Shown: piece by piece, positions 1 through 7,626 of the stretch
How the letters are laid out: every line of letters begins with the position of its first letter
Position numbering within the stretch: the stretch's first letter is position 1
Assembly: GCA_937930495.1 (NCBI GenBank)
Contig: CALGKL010000230.1
Location: 1 to 11,931, forward strand
Source: an uncultured Gloeocapsa sp.
GTDB taxonomy: Bacteria > Cyanobacteriota > Cyanobacteriia > Cyanobacteriales > Gloeocapsaceae
Direction: 5' to 3'
Length of the DNA: 11,931 nt
Position numbers and translations under genes: made by a program
The notes under the pieces: generated by a model
What the model was told of the DNA's origin: nothing
What the model saw: only the letters and a program-made list of their open reading frames with translations
The model's database searches: none

Positions 1-2061
1 GGCACCATACCCTATCAGACAAGCGTAATGATGGGTACTCCAACATTGAGCTGTATCTACGATTAGAGATGCGTCTAATCTTACTCCCTGGTGAATCAAG
101 TGTTGATGTACTGCACCTACTGCTAATAGTGGTGGTATATAGCTTGATTCTTCTTGAATTGCTCCCGAAAGGCGATCGCTGAGAATAATGATCTCCGCTC
201 CCTCTTTTACCCTTTTTTCTGCTTCTTGACACAGTTTAGTTAAGGCTTGAGCTAACCCTGATGGACCAGCGGCTAAGGGATATACTGTGCTTAATTCTAC
301 CGTCTTAAATTCTGATTGTTTGATATAGGTTAATTGTGCTTCGTTGAGTAAAGGACTTTTTAACTCCAACAGTTTCGCGTCTTTAGCTTCTACGGCTAAA
401 ATATTCCCCCTTTTGCCTAATAATACCTCCAAGGACATGACCAAGCCTTCTCTGATGGGGTCAATGGGTGGGTTTGTTACCTGAGCAAATCGCTGTTTGA
501 AATAGTCATAGAGTAAATGGGGTTTTTCTGATAACACCGCTAAGGGAATATCATCCCCCATACAAAAGGTTGGCTCTTTACCTTCACTCGCCATGGGAAC
601 GATTACCATTTCTACATCTTCGGCGTTATAACCAAAAGCGATTTGTTGTTGTAAAAATGCACTCGCTTCTAAGTTACGGTTAGGGACTTTTTCCCCAATT
701 TCCCCTACTTCTACTCTGGCTTTGAGCCATTCTTTATAAGGGAGTTGACTAGCTATTTTTTCTTTTATTTCCCAATTTCTCAGGATTTCTCCCTCTTGTA
801 AATCTACGGCGAGCATCTCGCCTGGACCTAGTCTCCCTTTTTCGAGGATATCTTCTGGGGGTATGGCAATTACTCCCGCTTCACTAGCTACGATTACTAG
901 GTTGTCTTTAGTAATACAATAACGTGCTGGGCGTAACCCATTGCGGTCTAATGTTGCTCCGACTATTTTACCGTCACTGAAAACTAGTAAGGCCGGTCCA
1001 TCCCAGGGTTCCTGTAAACCACTGTAATAGTCGTAAAAATCGCTGATTTCGGGATATTTGGCTAATCCTGGTTGGTTATGATAGGCTTCGGGCACTAAAA
1101 TCATCGCTGCTTCCAGAGGGCTTTTTCCTGTCCGCACCAGCAATTCCATCGTACTGTCTAGGTTATAGGAATCACTATTATCTGTATTAACGATGGGTTT
1201 AAGGGATTCTAACTCTTCTTCTGTCCAACCTGGTGCCGCTAGATTCACTTCTCGCGCCATCATCCAGTTAATATTCCCTAATAGGGTATTGATTTCGCCG
1301 TTATGTCCTAATAACCGCATCGGTTGCGCAAAGGGCCATCTCGGCATAGTATTAGTACTAAAACGACGATGATAAACCGCAAATTTGCTTTGATAAACCG
1401 GATTGGTTAAGTCCTGATAAAATTCTCCTAGTACTTCCCCTCTGACTAGTCCTTTATAAACAATAGTTCTTGAGGAAAAGGAACAGAAGTAAAAGTCATC
1501 TGATAGTAATTTACCAATGTGGGAACGGGCAATATATAGCGATCGCTCTAATTTTTCTCCCGTCAGTCTTGCAGAAGATTTAACGATTATTTGTTTAATT
1601 TGAGGTCGGGTAGCTTCCGCTTGGGGACCTAATACCTCTGGATTCACTGGTACTTGACGCCATCCTAATACGGTCAGATTTTCCCTGGTGACTACCTCTT
1701 CTATATGTTGGCGACTGATTTCCGCTTCTACCGGATCATGGGGTAAAAATACCATCCCTACTCCCCATGTACCTTCTTCTGGTATTTCTATTTGATGTTC
1801 AACAAACCATGGCTCAAATATGCCATAGGGAATCTCGGTCATGATTCCTGAACCATCCCCTGTGTCTCTATCTGCACTACATCCACCCCGATGTTCTAGA
1901 CAGTCTAAGGCTTTAACTGCTTGTTCGATAATTTGATGATTGCCTTTACCTGTAGTTGTTGCTAAAAATCCTACTCCACAAGCATCTCTTTCTTCCACCA
2001 GCCATCTAGGACCTAAATATATTGGTTGGGAATATTCCCTTCTTTGATTATTTTGCTTCAT
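1..2061 (-). CDS. gltB: Glutamate synthase large chain (GOGAT), N-terminal part, cut by window edge
   Basis: The enzyme makes two glutamates from glutamine and 2-oxoglutarate in the GS/GOGAT ammonia assimilation cycle. The minus frame is open from ATG 2061 to the window edge, giving 687 residues of a protein usually about 1,500 long. ERDACGVGF places the catalytic N-terminal-nucleophile cysteine at residue 28, so a 27-residue propeptide should be removed. RFSTNTMPRW (233-242) and GHNGEIN (252-258) are class II glutamine amidotransferase motifs. The central domain follows, and the last residues, including VDTAQCWSTHH, match the region just before the FMN-binding synthase domain. The FMN and 3Fe-4S parts and the loop that separates ferredoxin from NAD(P)H enzymes lie outside the window, so the electron donor is unresolved; ferredoxin (glsF) is likely in a cyanobacterium. 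No Shine-Dalgarno precedes the start. No frameshift was seen in the stretches translated. Confidence 0.96.
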   Translation of the reverse strand, partial: MKQNNQRREYSQPIYLGPRWLVEERDACGVGFLATTTGKGNHQIIEQAVKALDCLEHRGGCSADRDTGDGSGIMTEIPYGIFEPWFVEHQIEIPEEGTWGVGMVFLPHDPVEAEISRQHIEEVVTRENLTVLGWRQVPVNPEVLGPQAEATRPQIKQIIVKSSARLTGEKLERSLYIARSHIGKLLSDDFYFCSFSSRTIVYKGLVRGEVLGEFYQDLTNPVYQSKFAVYHRRFSTNTMPRWPFAQPMRLLGHNGEINTLLGNINWMMAREVNLAAPGWTEEELESLKPIVNTDNSDSYNLDSTMELLVRTGKSPLEAAMILVPEAYHNQPGLAKYPEISDFYDYYSGLQEPWDGPALLVFSDGKIVGATLDRNGLRPARYCITKDNLVIVASEAGVIAIPPEDILEKGRLGPGEMLAVDLQEGEILRNWEIKEKIASQLPYKEWLKARVEVGEIGEKVPNRNLEASAFLQQQIAFGYNAEDVEMVIVPMASEGKEPTFCMGDDIPLAVLSEKPHLLYDYFKQRFAQVTNPPIDPIREGLVMSLEVLLGKRGNILAVEAKDAKLLELKSPLLNEAQLTYIKQSEFKTVELSTVYPLAAGPSGLAQALTKLCQEAEKRVKEGAEIIILSDRLSGAIQEESSYIPPLLAVGAVHQHLIHQGVRLDASLIVDTAQCWSTHHYACLIGYGA

Positions 2062-2105
2062 GTTGACTTGTCAATGCTAATATGATTTTGTAGTTAGATA
2101 GAGCC

Positions 2106-2149
2106 AAAAAAAACCTAGCTTCGCTTTGCCGTCTTCTTGCTAGTTTTTT
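2106..2149 (-). promoter_or_regulatory. Hairpin with T-run in gltB leader, possible attenuator
   Basis: Read on the minus strand, AAAAAACTAGC (2149-2139) pairs with GCTAGGTTTTTTTT (2119-2106). The stem is five CTAGC/GCTAG pairs plus six A-T pairs across one bulged G. The loop is about 19 nt and is followed by a run of eight T. It lies between a candidate promoter (TATAAT at 2181-2176) and the gltB start at 2061, so it could act as a transcription attenuator. The stem has few G-C pairs, so termination strength is uncertain. Confidence 0.4.
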
Positions 2150-2175
2150 GATTATCTGCACAGTTAATATTTCTT

Positions 2176-2181
2176 ATTATA
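2176..2181 (-). promoter_or_regulatory. Candidate -10 box for gltB
   Basis: A perfect TATAAT lies on the minus strand here, about 115 nt before the gltB start. The hexamer 17 bp upstream (TTTCGT, 2204-2199) is a poor -35. A start near 2169 would give a leader of about 107 nt containing the hairpin at 2106-2149. No NtcA half-sites sit at the spacing typical of NtcA-activated promoters. Confidence 0.35.
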
Positions 2182-2333
2182 TGCCCGAATTCAAAAAAAC
2201 GAAACTATACTCATCAGCAGATTAATGTTCCTAAATCTAGTTAGGTTTGCCCAGAGATCATGTCAAAAATTCTTAACTTACCGAATTGTGACAAAGTCTT
2301 ACCCTTGAGTAAATATCGGTGAATTTAGCCTAG

Positions 2334-2361
2334 TCAGCAATCGGTTATCTTAGTTTATAGT
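2334..2361 (+). promoter_or_regulatory. Weak candidate promoter for cupin-iscA pair
   Basis: TATAGT at 2356-2361 resembles a -10 box, with TTTAGC at 2334-2339 as a poor -35 and a 16-bp spacer. The leader would be about 25 nt and ends in the ribosome site GAGGGG (2379-2384), 8 nt before the ATG at 2393. Confidence 0.3.
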
Positions 2362-2392
2362 GTTAATTAGTTGATTATGAGGGGTTAAAATT

Positions 2393-2806
2393 ATGGCTAA
2401 ATCTCAAGAAGTTAAAGATCCTCTGGTGCTATCTCTGGGTAATTCTCACGAAAAACCGGGATTTGCCGCGACCGAAATACGTCCCTGGGGAACATTTACT
2501 ACTTTGGAAGAAGGTAGCGGTTATAAAATTAAGCGCATTGAGGTTAACCCAAAACATCGCTTAAGTCTGCAAATGCACCATCATCGCAGTGAACATTGGA
2601 TTGTGGTTTCAGGAACTGCTAAAGTGATTTGTGGTGAAAAAATAGAGATTTTAGGACCTAATCAATCAACCTATGTACCTCAATGCACTCCCCATAGATT
2701 AGAAAATCCAGGAGTCATTAAATTAGTCTTGATTGAAGTGCAAAATGGTGAATATCTCGGCGAAGATGATATAGTGCGTCTTCAAGATGACTATGCTCGC
2801 CTATAA
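2393..2806 (+). CDS. Stand-alone cupin, mannose-6-phosphate isomerase type II family
   Basis: This 137-residue protein is nearly all one cupin barrel. It matches the C-terminal isomerase domain of bifunctional ManC/AlgA-type enzymes: RPWG (30-33), LSLQMHHHRSEHW (57-69), the second cupin motif from G88 through P96 and H101 to N105, and the ending VQNGEYLGEDDIVR (116-129). The likely metal ligands are H62, H64, E67 (or H68) and H101. No guanylyltransferase half is fused to it or adjacent. The family interconverts mannose-6-phosphate and fructose-6-phosphate to supply GDP-mannose for polysaccharides, but short single-domain members are often uncharacterised, so the substrate is inferred. GAGGGG at 2379-2384 supports the start. 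The next gene begins 4 nt after its stop, suggesting co-transcription and translational coupling. Confidence 0.88.
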   Translation: MAKSQEVKDPLVLSLGNSHEKPGFAATEIRPWGTFTTLEEGSGYKIKRIEVNPKHRLSLQMHHHRSEHWIVVSGTAKVICGEKIEILGPNQSTYVPQCTPHRLENPGVIKLVLIEVQNGEYLGEDDIVRLQDDYARL

Positions 2807-2810
2807 GTAA

Positions 2811-3134
2811 ATGTTAAGAATCACAGCTAACGCACTTACTGAGATTAGAAGGATACAAGAAAGTTTAGGGGACTCAACCGAGCCAATTACTCTGACAGTA
2901 AAGTCAGGAGGATGTTGTCAGTTGTGTTATAGTTTCGAGTTGAGCACAACCACACCAGAAGTAATTTGGGAACAAGAAGGAATCAAAATAGCGATCGCCC
3001 CTGAAGCTCAACCCTACGTAGAAAACCTTAAAATAGACTATGCCGAAGACCTAATGGGTGGAGCCTTTCGCTTTGAAAATCCCCAAGCTAAAGCCACCTG
3101 TAGTTGTAGTCAGTCTTTTTCCTGGGAAAGTTGA
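2811..3134 (+). CDS. A-type iron-sulfur protein, IscA/SufA/HesB-like, with extra cysteines
   Basis: This 107-residue protein has the length and layout of A-type Fe-S carriers, which bind iron or Fe-S clusters and pass them to target proteins. Cys35 sits in SGGCCQLCYSF where classical members have GGCSG(F/M)xYG. The C-terminal pair Cys97/Cys99 in ATCSCSQSF corresponds to the usual CGCG pair. MGGAFRFENPQAKATC (82-97) is the family signature before that pair. Two further cysteines, 36 and 39, make an unusual CCxxC cluster, and both glycines of CGCG are serines, so this is a divergent subgroup and not a textbook IscA. The start is 4 nt after the cupin stop with no clear Shine-Dalgarno, consistent with coupling. 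Its TGA stop overlaps the -35 of the rpsL promoter. Confidence 0.85.
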   Translation: MLRITANALTEIRRIQESLGDSTEPITLTVKSGGCCQLCYSFELSTTTPEVIWEQEGIKIAIAPEAQPYVENLKIDYAEDLMGGAFRFENPQAKATCSCSQSFSWES

Positions 3135-3160
3135 CACAGTCAAGCAGAATTTGGTATGAT
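3131..3160 (+). promoter_or_regulatory. Sigma-70 type promoter for the rpsL operon
   Basis: A consensus -35 TTGACA (3131-3136) and a -10 TATGAT (3155-3160) are separated by 18 bp. TGG in front of the -10 adds an extended -10 element. The TGA of the upstream gene (3132-3134) lies inside the -35. Transcription would start near 3167, leaving a leader of about 52 nt before rpsL. This is the best promoter match in the window. Confidence 0.75.
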
Positions 3161-3181
3161 GATAATTTGTCAACGATTTTA

Positions 3182-3201
3182 GGTCAACCGCGAATTGGTC
3201 C
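3182..3201 (+). other. Small hairpin in the rpsL leader
   Basis: GGTCAA (3182-3187) can pair with TTGGTCC (3195-3201) through six pairs with one bulged T and a 7-nt loop. It lies 17 nt before the rpsL start in the predicted leader. It could matter for autogenous control, but it is short and may be chance. Confidence 0.25.
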
Positions 3202-3218
3202 CAAAAGAAAAATAAATT

Positions 3219-3593
3219 ATGCCAACAATCCAGCAATTAATTCGCGAGGAACGTTCTAAAGCCAAGAAAAAGACAAAATCACCAGCTTTGAAAGAATGTC
3301 CTCAGCGTCGGGGTGTGTGTACAAAAGTATACACAACTACACCGAAAAAACCAAACTCGGCCCTAAGAAAAGTAGCCAGGGTCAGACTAACTTCAGGATT
3401 TGAAGTAACATCTTACATACCAGGAGAAGGACACTCATTACAAGAACACTCTGTAGTTTTAATCAGAGGAGGAAGGGTCAAAGACTTACCTGGGGTAAGA
3501 TATCACATAGTGCGTGGGACTCTAGACGCAGGAGGAGTAAAAGATAGAAAACAAGCGCGTTCTAAATACGGAACGAAGCGACCGAAAAAATAA
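3219..3593 (+). CDS. rpsL: 30S ribosomal protein S12
   Basis: S12 is a decoding-centre protein of the small subunit. The 124-residue product matches bacterial S12 throughout, including [15 protein letters not shown] (37-51) and [11 protein letters not shown] (86-96). Residues altered in streptomycin-resistant mutants keep their wild-type identity: Lys43, Lys88 and Pro91, counting Met as 1. Asp89 is the residue that is methylthiolated in many bacteria. The start ATG has only a weak A/G-rich upstream tract (AAAAGAAAAA). This is the first gene of the str cluster, 27 nt before rpsG. Seven of its 14 arginine codons are AGA or AGG, unusual for a highly expressed gene and unlike tuf (4 of 23). Confidence 0.98.
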   Translation: MPTIQQLIREERSKAKKKTKSPALKECPQRRGVCTKVYTTTPKKPNSALRKVARVRLTSGFEVTSYIPGEGHSLQEHSVVLIRGGRVKDLPGVRYHIVRGTLDAGGVKDRKQARSKYGTKRPKK

Positions 3594-3620
3594 GTAGTAA
3601 GAGTAAAAAACAAATAGATT

Positions 3621-4091
3621 ATGTCTCGTCGTAAGGTAACCAAAAAACGCGAAGTGCCCGCAGATCCGGTATACAACAGTAGGTTGGTCAGCATGACCAT
3701 ACGTCGGATCATGAAAAGCGGGAAAAAATCAGTAGCATCGGCTATATTATATGAGGCCTTAAAAATCATCGAAGAAAGAACCAAAACCGATCCTCTAGAA
3801 ACGTTTGAACAAGCAGTCAGAAATCTTACTCCCTTAGTAGAAGTCAAAGCCAGAAGGGTAGGCGGTGCAACCTATCAAGTGCCAATGGAAGTGCGTCCTA
3901 GCAGAGGAACAGCCCTAGCACTAAGATGGTTAATACAATATTCCAGACAGCGTTCAGGGAAGACCATGGCTGGGAAACTAGCCAATGAGATCTTGGATGC
4001 CGCCAACGAAACCGGAGGAGCAATCAAAAGAAGAGAAGAAACCCATAAAATGGCGGAAGCAAATAAAGCCTTTGCTCATTACAGATACTAA
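3621..4091 (+). CDS. rpsG: 30S ribosomal protein S7
   Basis: S7 nucleates assembly of the 30S head and contacts the E-site tRNA. The 156-residue product is full length for bacteria and begins [11 protein letters not shown]. Typical stretches are [10 protein letters not shown] (30-39), [13 protein letters not shown] (91-103) and [20 protein letters not shown] near the end. It follows rpsL by 27 nt; the gap has only a weak AAGAG ribosome site. A 102-nt AT-rich spacer separates it from fusA. In other bacteria S7 represses its own operon by binding the mRNA; no equivalent site can be recognised here by eye. Confidence 0.98.
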   Translation: MSRRKVTKKREVPADPVYNSRLVSMTIRRIMKSGKKSVASAILYEALKIIEERTKTDPLETFEQAVRNLTPLVEVKARRVGGATYQVPMEVRPSRGTALALRWLIQYSRQRSGKTMAGKLANEILDAANETGGAIKRREETHKMAEANKAFAHYRY

Positions 4092-4165
4092 GATAAACAA
4101 GTAAAAAAAAGCAAAGAAAAGTATAGAATTGTAAATAGTGTCAGTAGAGAGTAAAACGATAAAAA

Positions 4166-4178
4166 CTTGCTTGGCAAG
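4166..4178 (+). other. Perfect 13-nt hairpin just before the fusA ribosome site
   Basis: CTTGC (4166-4170) and GCAAG (4174-4178) form a 5-bp stem with a TTG loop, ending three bases before the fusA Shine-Dalgarno. It could tune access to the ribosome site. It is short, so chance is possible. Confidence 0.35.
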
Positions 4179-4181
4179 ACG

Positions 4182-4189
4182 AAGGAGGT
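4182..4189 (+). promoter_or_regulatory. Strong Shine-Dalgarno that fixes the fusA start
   Basis: AAGGAGGT lies here, leaving four bases (AGCC) before GTG 4194. It is the strongest ribosome site seen in the cluster. It favours GTG 4194 over the in-frame TTG at 4167, which lies inside the hairpin and upstream of this site. Confidence 0.8.
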
Positions 4190-4193
4190 AGCC

Positions 4194-6269
4194 GTGTCAC
4201 GTACTATCCCACTAGAAAGAGTTCGTAATATAGGAATAGCCGCCCATATAGACGCAGGCAAAACTACAACCACCGAGCGGATATTATTCTACTCAGGAAT
4301 GGTACATAAACTCGGTGAAGTACACGAAGGGACAGCGGTGACTGATTGGATGGAACAAGAGCGAGAGCGAGGGATAACCATCACAGCAGCAGCGATCAGT
4401 ACGAGTTGGCGAGAACACAAAATAAACATCATCGATACACCGGGGCACGTGGACTTTACCATAGAAGTAGAGCGATCGATGCGGGTATTAGACGGTGTCA
4501 TAGCCGTGTTTTGCTCAGTAGGAGGGGTACAACCCCAATCTGAGACAGTATGGCGTCAAGCAGATCGTTACCAAGTACCGAGAATAGCCTTTGTCAACAA
4601 AATGGATCGGACAGGGGCGAACTTCTTCAAAGTGGCAGAACAAATCAAAGACAGGCTCAGAGCTAATGCAGTACCAATTCAAATACCCATTGGTGCAGAG
4701 AATGAGTTTGCAGGCATAGTAGATTTGGTAAGAATGAAAGCGTTTATCTATAAAGACGACTTAGGTCAAGAAATAGTAGAAGCGCCAATTCCTACAGAAA
4801 TAGCCGAAATAGCCCAAACCTATCGGATGCAGCTGATAGAAGCCATAGCTGAAACAGAAGATCTCCTGATGGAAAAATATCTCGAAGGAGAAGAATTCAG
4901 CGAAACCGAAATACGTAAAGCAATTAGGCAAGGGACAATAACAGGCTCAATAGTTCCTCTACTCTGTGGCTCGGCATTCAAAAACAAAGGGATACAGCTA
5001 CTACTAGACGCAGTAGTGGATTATCTACCCGCACCAACAGAAGTACCCCCAATCAAGGGGATACTCAAAGATGGGAGCGAGGGAAGTAGAAAAGCTTCCG
5101 ATGAAGAGCCATTTGCTGCTTTAGCCTTTAAAATAGCTGCTGATCCCTTTGGACGTCTGACCTTTTTAAGGGTGTACTCCGGAGTCTTAACCAAAGGAAG
5201 TTATGTTTATAACTCTACCAAAAATCAAAAAGAAAGGATTTCTCGTCTAATCGTTCTCAAATCAAACGATCGCATCGAAGTAGAAGAACTCAGAGCGGGA
5301 GATTTAGGAGCGGCGATCGGATTGAGAAATACGATTACAGGGGATACACTGTGTGATGAGGAAAACCCCATCATTCTAGAGTCTCTCTTTGTCCCAGAGC
5401 CTGTGATTTCCGTAGCGGTAGAACCCAAAACCAAACAGGATATGGAGAAGCTATCTAAAGCTTTGCAAGCCCTGGCCGATGAAGATCCTACCTTTCGTGT
5501 CAGAATAGATCCCGAGACGAATCAAACCGTAATCGCGGGAATGGGAGAGTTGCACCTAGAGATTTTGGTAGATCGAATGTTACGGGAATACAAAGTAGAA
5601 GCAAACGTCGGTCAACCCCAGGTGGCTTATCGAGAGACCATACGCAAAGCTAGTGAAGCAGAAGGCAAATTTATCCGTCAAAGTGGTGGTAAAGGACAAT
5701 ACGGTCACGTAGTGATTAAACTAGAGCCAGGAGAACTAGGCAGTGGTTTCCAATTTGTCTCCAAAATCGTTGGGGGAACAATACCTAAAGAATATATCCC
5801 CCCGGTGGAACAGGGGATGAAGGAAGCCTGTGAGTCAGGAGTACTAGCAGGATATCCACTGATCGACGTCAAGGCAACCCTATTAGACGGTTCTTACCAC
5901 GACGTAGATTCCTCGGAAATGGCCTTTAAAATCGCAGGCTCAATGGCAGTTAGAGAAGCAGTGCTCAAAGCATCTCCAGTGATCCTAGAGCCAATGATGA
6001 AAGTTGAGGTAGAAGTACCCGAAGGCTTCCTCGGGGATGTTATCGCCGATTTAAACTCTCGTCGTGGCAACATTGAAGGCATGAACTCCCAAGATGGAAT
6101 AGCCAAACTAACCGCTATTGTTCCATTAGCGCAAATGTTTGGCTACGCCACAGATATACGTTCCAAAACCCAAGGACGTGGTATCTTTACCATGGAGTTC
6201 AGTAGATACGATGAAGTGCCTCGCAATATCGCTGAAGCCATCATCGCTAAAAGCAAAGGGAACCCATAA
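4194..6269 (+). CDS. fusA: Elongation factor G (EF-G)
   Basis: EF-G is the GTPase that drives ribosomal translocation and, with RRF, recycling. The 691-residue product starts at GTG 4194, giving [15 protein letters not shown]; the longer frame from TTG 4167 would add nine residues not expected in the family. G-domain motifs are AHIDAGKT (17-24), ERGIT (58-62), DTPGH (81-85) and NKMD (135-138). GGKGQYGHV marks domain IV and the frame ends cleanly in ...KGNP. Cys107 and Cys258 lie in the G domain; redox-sensitive EF-G cysteines are described in Synechocystis, so light or redox control is possible but not shown. Codon use changes within the gene: ATA encodes 22 of 34 isoleucines in about the first 345 codons but 5 of 29 afterwards (hand counts). 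tuf follows after 31 nt. Confidence 0.97.
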   Translation: MSRTIPLERVRNIGIAAHIDAGKTTTTERILFYSGMVHKLGEVHEGTAVTDWMEQERERGITITAAAISTSWREHKINIIDTPGHVDFTIEVERSMRVLDGVIAVFCSVGGVQPQSETVWRQADRYQVPRIAFVNKMDRTGANFFKVAEQIKDRLRANAVPIQIPIGAENEFAGIVDLVRMKAFIYKDDLGQEIVEAPIPTEIAEIAQTYRMQLIEAIAETEDLLMEKYLEGEEFSETEIRKAIRQGTITGSIVPLLCGSAFKNKGIQLLLDAVVDYLPAPTEVPPIKGILKDGSEGSRKASDEEPFAALAFKIAADPFGRLTFLRVYSGVLTKGSYVYNSTKNQKERISRLIVLKSNDRIEVEELRAGDLGAAIGLRNTITGDTLCDEENPIILESLFVPEPVISVAVEPKTKQDMEKLSKALQALADEDPTFRVRIDPETNQTVIAGMGELHLEILVDRMLREYKVEANVGQPQVAYRETIRKASEAEGKFIRQSGGKGQYGHVVIKLEPGELGSGFQFVSKIVGGTIPKEYIPPVEQGMKEACESGVLAGYPLIDVKATLLDGSYHDVDSSEMAFKIAGSMAVREAVLKASPVILEPMMKVEVEVPEGFLGDVIADLNSRRGNIEGMNSQDGIAKLTAIVPLAQMFGYATDIRSKTQGRGIFTMEFSRYDEVPRNIAEAIIAKSKGNP

Positions 6270-6300
6270 CTGATAAAAACAAAGGAAACAATAAAAATAC

Positions 6301-7530
6301 ATGGCACGCGCAAAGTTTGAACGGACTAAAGAACACGCTAACATTGGCACTATCGGTCACGTTGACCACGGTAAAACCACTTTAACCGCAGCGATTACAA
6401 TGACTCTCTCGGCTTTAGGTCAAGCCAAAGCCAGAAAATATGATGATATCGATGCAGCGCCCGAAGAAAAGGCACGTGGGATCACCATCAACACCGCGCA
6501 CGTAGAATACGAAACCGAAAAACGTCACTACGCTCACGTAGACTGTCCTGGACACGCCGACTACGTTAAAAATATGATTACCGGAGCCGCTCAAATGGAC
6601 GGTGCTATTCTGGTCGTGTCTGCTGCCGACGGTCCTATGCCCCAAACCCGTGAACATATTCTGCTAGCACGTCAGGTAGGTGTTCCTCATCTAGTGGTCT
6701 TCCTGAATAAAGAAGACATGGTGGATGACCCAGAATTACTCGAACTAGTAGAATTAGAAGTACGTGAGTTACTAACTGAGTACGGATTCCCGGGAGATGA
6801 GATTCCCATCGTTGCCGGCTCTGCACTACAAGCCCTCGAATATATGACCGCTAACCCTACCGCCAAAAAAGGTGAAAATGAGTGGGTAGATAAAATTTAC
6901 GCTCTCATGGATCAAGTTGACTCCTATATCCCAACCCCTGAAAGGGAAGTAGATAAACCCTTCCTGATGGCGGTAGAAGACGTGTTCTCGATCACGGGAC
7001 GTGGCACAGTAGCTACAGGACGTATTGAACGCGGTAAAATCAAAGTGGGCGAAACCGTTGACCTCGTGGGGATCAAAGACAAACGTAGTACTACTGTTAC
7101 TGGCGTTGAAATGTTCCAAAAAACCCTGGAAGAAGGTATAGCAGGGGATAACGTAGGTCTTCTTCTGCGTGGGATCAACAAAGAAGACATCGAAAGAGGA
7201 ATGGTTTTAGCCAAACCAGGTAGTATTAACCCTCATACCAGATTTGAGTCAGAAGTATATGTCCTTAAAAAAGAAGAAGGCGGTCGTCATACTCCTTTCT
7301 TCTCCGGTTATCGTCCTCAGTTCTATGTACGTACCACCGACGTAACCGGAACCATCGAAGCCTACACCGCAGACGATGGCAGTGACGTAGAAATGGTTAT
7401 GCCTGGCGATCGCATCAAAATGACCGTTAAACTCATTAGCCCGATCGCTATTGAACAAGGAATGCGCTTTGCTATCCGTGAAGGTGGACGTACCATTGGT
7501 GCTGGTGTAGTTTCCAAAATCATAGAATAA
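6301..7530 (+). CDS. tuf: Elongation factor Tu (EF-Tu)
   Basis: EF-Tu carries aminoacyl-tRNA to the ribosomal A site as a GTP complex. The 409-residue product is full length. It has GHVDHGKT (19-26), RGITI (59-63), DCPGH with catalytic His85 (81-85) and NKED (136-139), then domains II and III ending in VVSKIIE. Cys82 is the position reported as redox-sensitive in Synechocystis EF-Tu (from memory). The ribosome site AAAGGA (6281-6286) is unusually far from the ATG (14 nt). Codon use is strongly selected: CGT dominates arginine, and ATA encodes only 2 of 30 isoleucines. An intrinsic terminator follows 16 nt after the stop. Confidence 0.98.
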   Translation: MARAKFERTKEHANIGTIGHVDHGKTTLTAAITMTLSALGQAKARKYDDIDAAPEEKARGITINTAHVEYETEKRHYAHVDCPGHADYVKNMITGAAQMDGAILVVSAADGPMPQTREHILLARQVGVPHLVVFLNKEDMVDDPELLELVELEVRELLTEYGFPGDEIPIVAGSALQALEYMTANPTAKKGENEWVDKIYALMDQVDSYIPTPEREVDKPFLMAVEDVFSITGRGTVATGRIERGKIKVGETVDLVGIKDKRSTTVTGVEMFQKTLEEGIAGDNVGLLLRGINKEDIERGMVLAKPGSINPHTRFESEVYVLKKEEGGRHTPFFSGYRPQFYVRTTDVTGTIEAYTADDGSDVEMVMPGDRIKMTVKLISPIAIEQGMRFAIREGGRTIGAGVVSKIIE

Positions 7531-7546
7531 CACCATTCTTCAACTT

Positions 7547-7588
7547 GGTTGGAGCAGATGATCAAGCTTACTGCTCCACCATTTTTTT
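7547..7588 (+). terminator. Intrinsic terminator between tuf and rpsJ
   Basis: TGGAGCAG (7550-7557) pairs perfectly with CTGCTCCA (7571-7578), and GG/CC can extend the stem across a bulge. The loop is 13 nt, and a run of seven T (7582-7588) follows. This should end most rpsL-tuf transcripts, so rpsJ depends on read-through or on its own start in the remaining 38 bp. Confidence 0.88.
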
Positions 7589-7626
7589 GTCTAATTAAAC
7601 CTTACAGTGAACCTTGATAACTAAAC

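Larger units (their letters stand above)
2062..2392. other. 331-bp divergent intergenic region between gltB and the cupin gene
   Basis: This gap holds the control regions of two divergent genes. Visible signals are a minus-strand TATAAT at 2176-2181, a hairpin with T-run in the gltB leader (2106-2149), a small inverted repeat CCTAA/TTAGG (2230-2234 and 2241-2245), the palindrome TTGACTTGTCAA (2063-2074) touching the gltB start, and a weak plus-strand promoter near 2334-2361. I found no NtcA site of the form GTA-N8-TAC and no convincing small gene. Confidence 0.6.

Noticed and set aside
2063-2074. TTGACTTGTCAA palindrome at the gltB start as a regulator site
   Set aside because: The arms are only 5 bp with a 2-bp centre and there is no second copy nearby; too weak to call a site.
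2106-2149. glnA-type glutamine riboswitch in the gltB leader
   Set aside because: The loop has a GACGG stretch but the conserved multi-stem core of the motif could not be matched; I call it only a hairpin with T-run.
2062-2392. NtcA binding site controlling gltB or the cupin gene
   Set aside because: No GTA-N8-TAC was found. The nearest matches (GTA-N8-TGA at 2319-2332, and GTA-N8-TTT on the minus strand) keep only one half-site and have the wrong spacing to a -10.
4167-4193. Longer EF-G start at TTG 4167
   Set aside because: It would add nine residues absent from the family, and the strong Shine-Dalgarno at 4182-4189 is placed correctly for GTG 4194.
6415-7565. Several 60-100 codon minus-strand frames across tuf
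   Set aside because: They are shadows of the strongly biased tuf codons; no ribosome sites or protein-like features are present.
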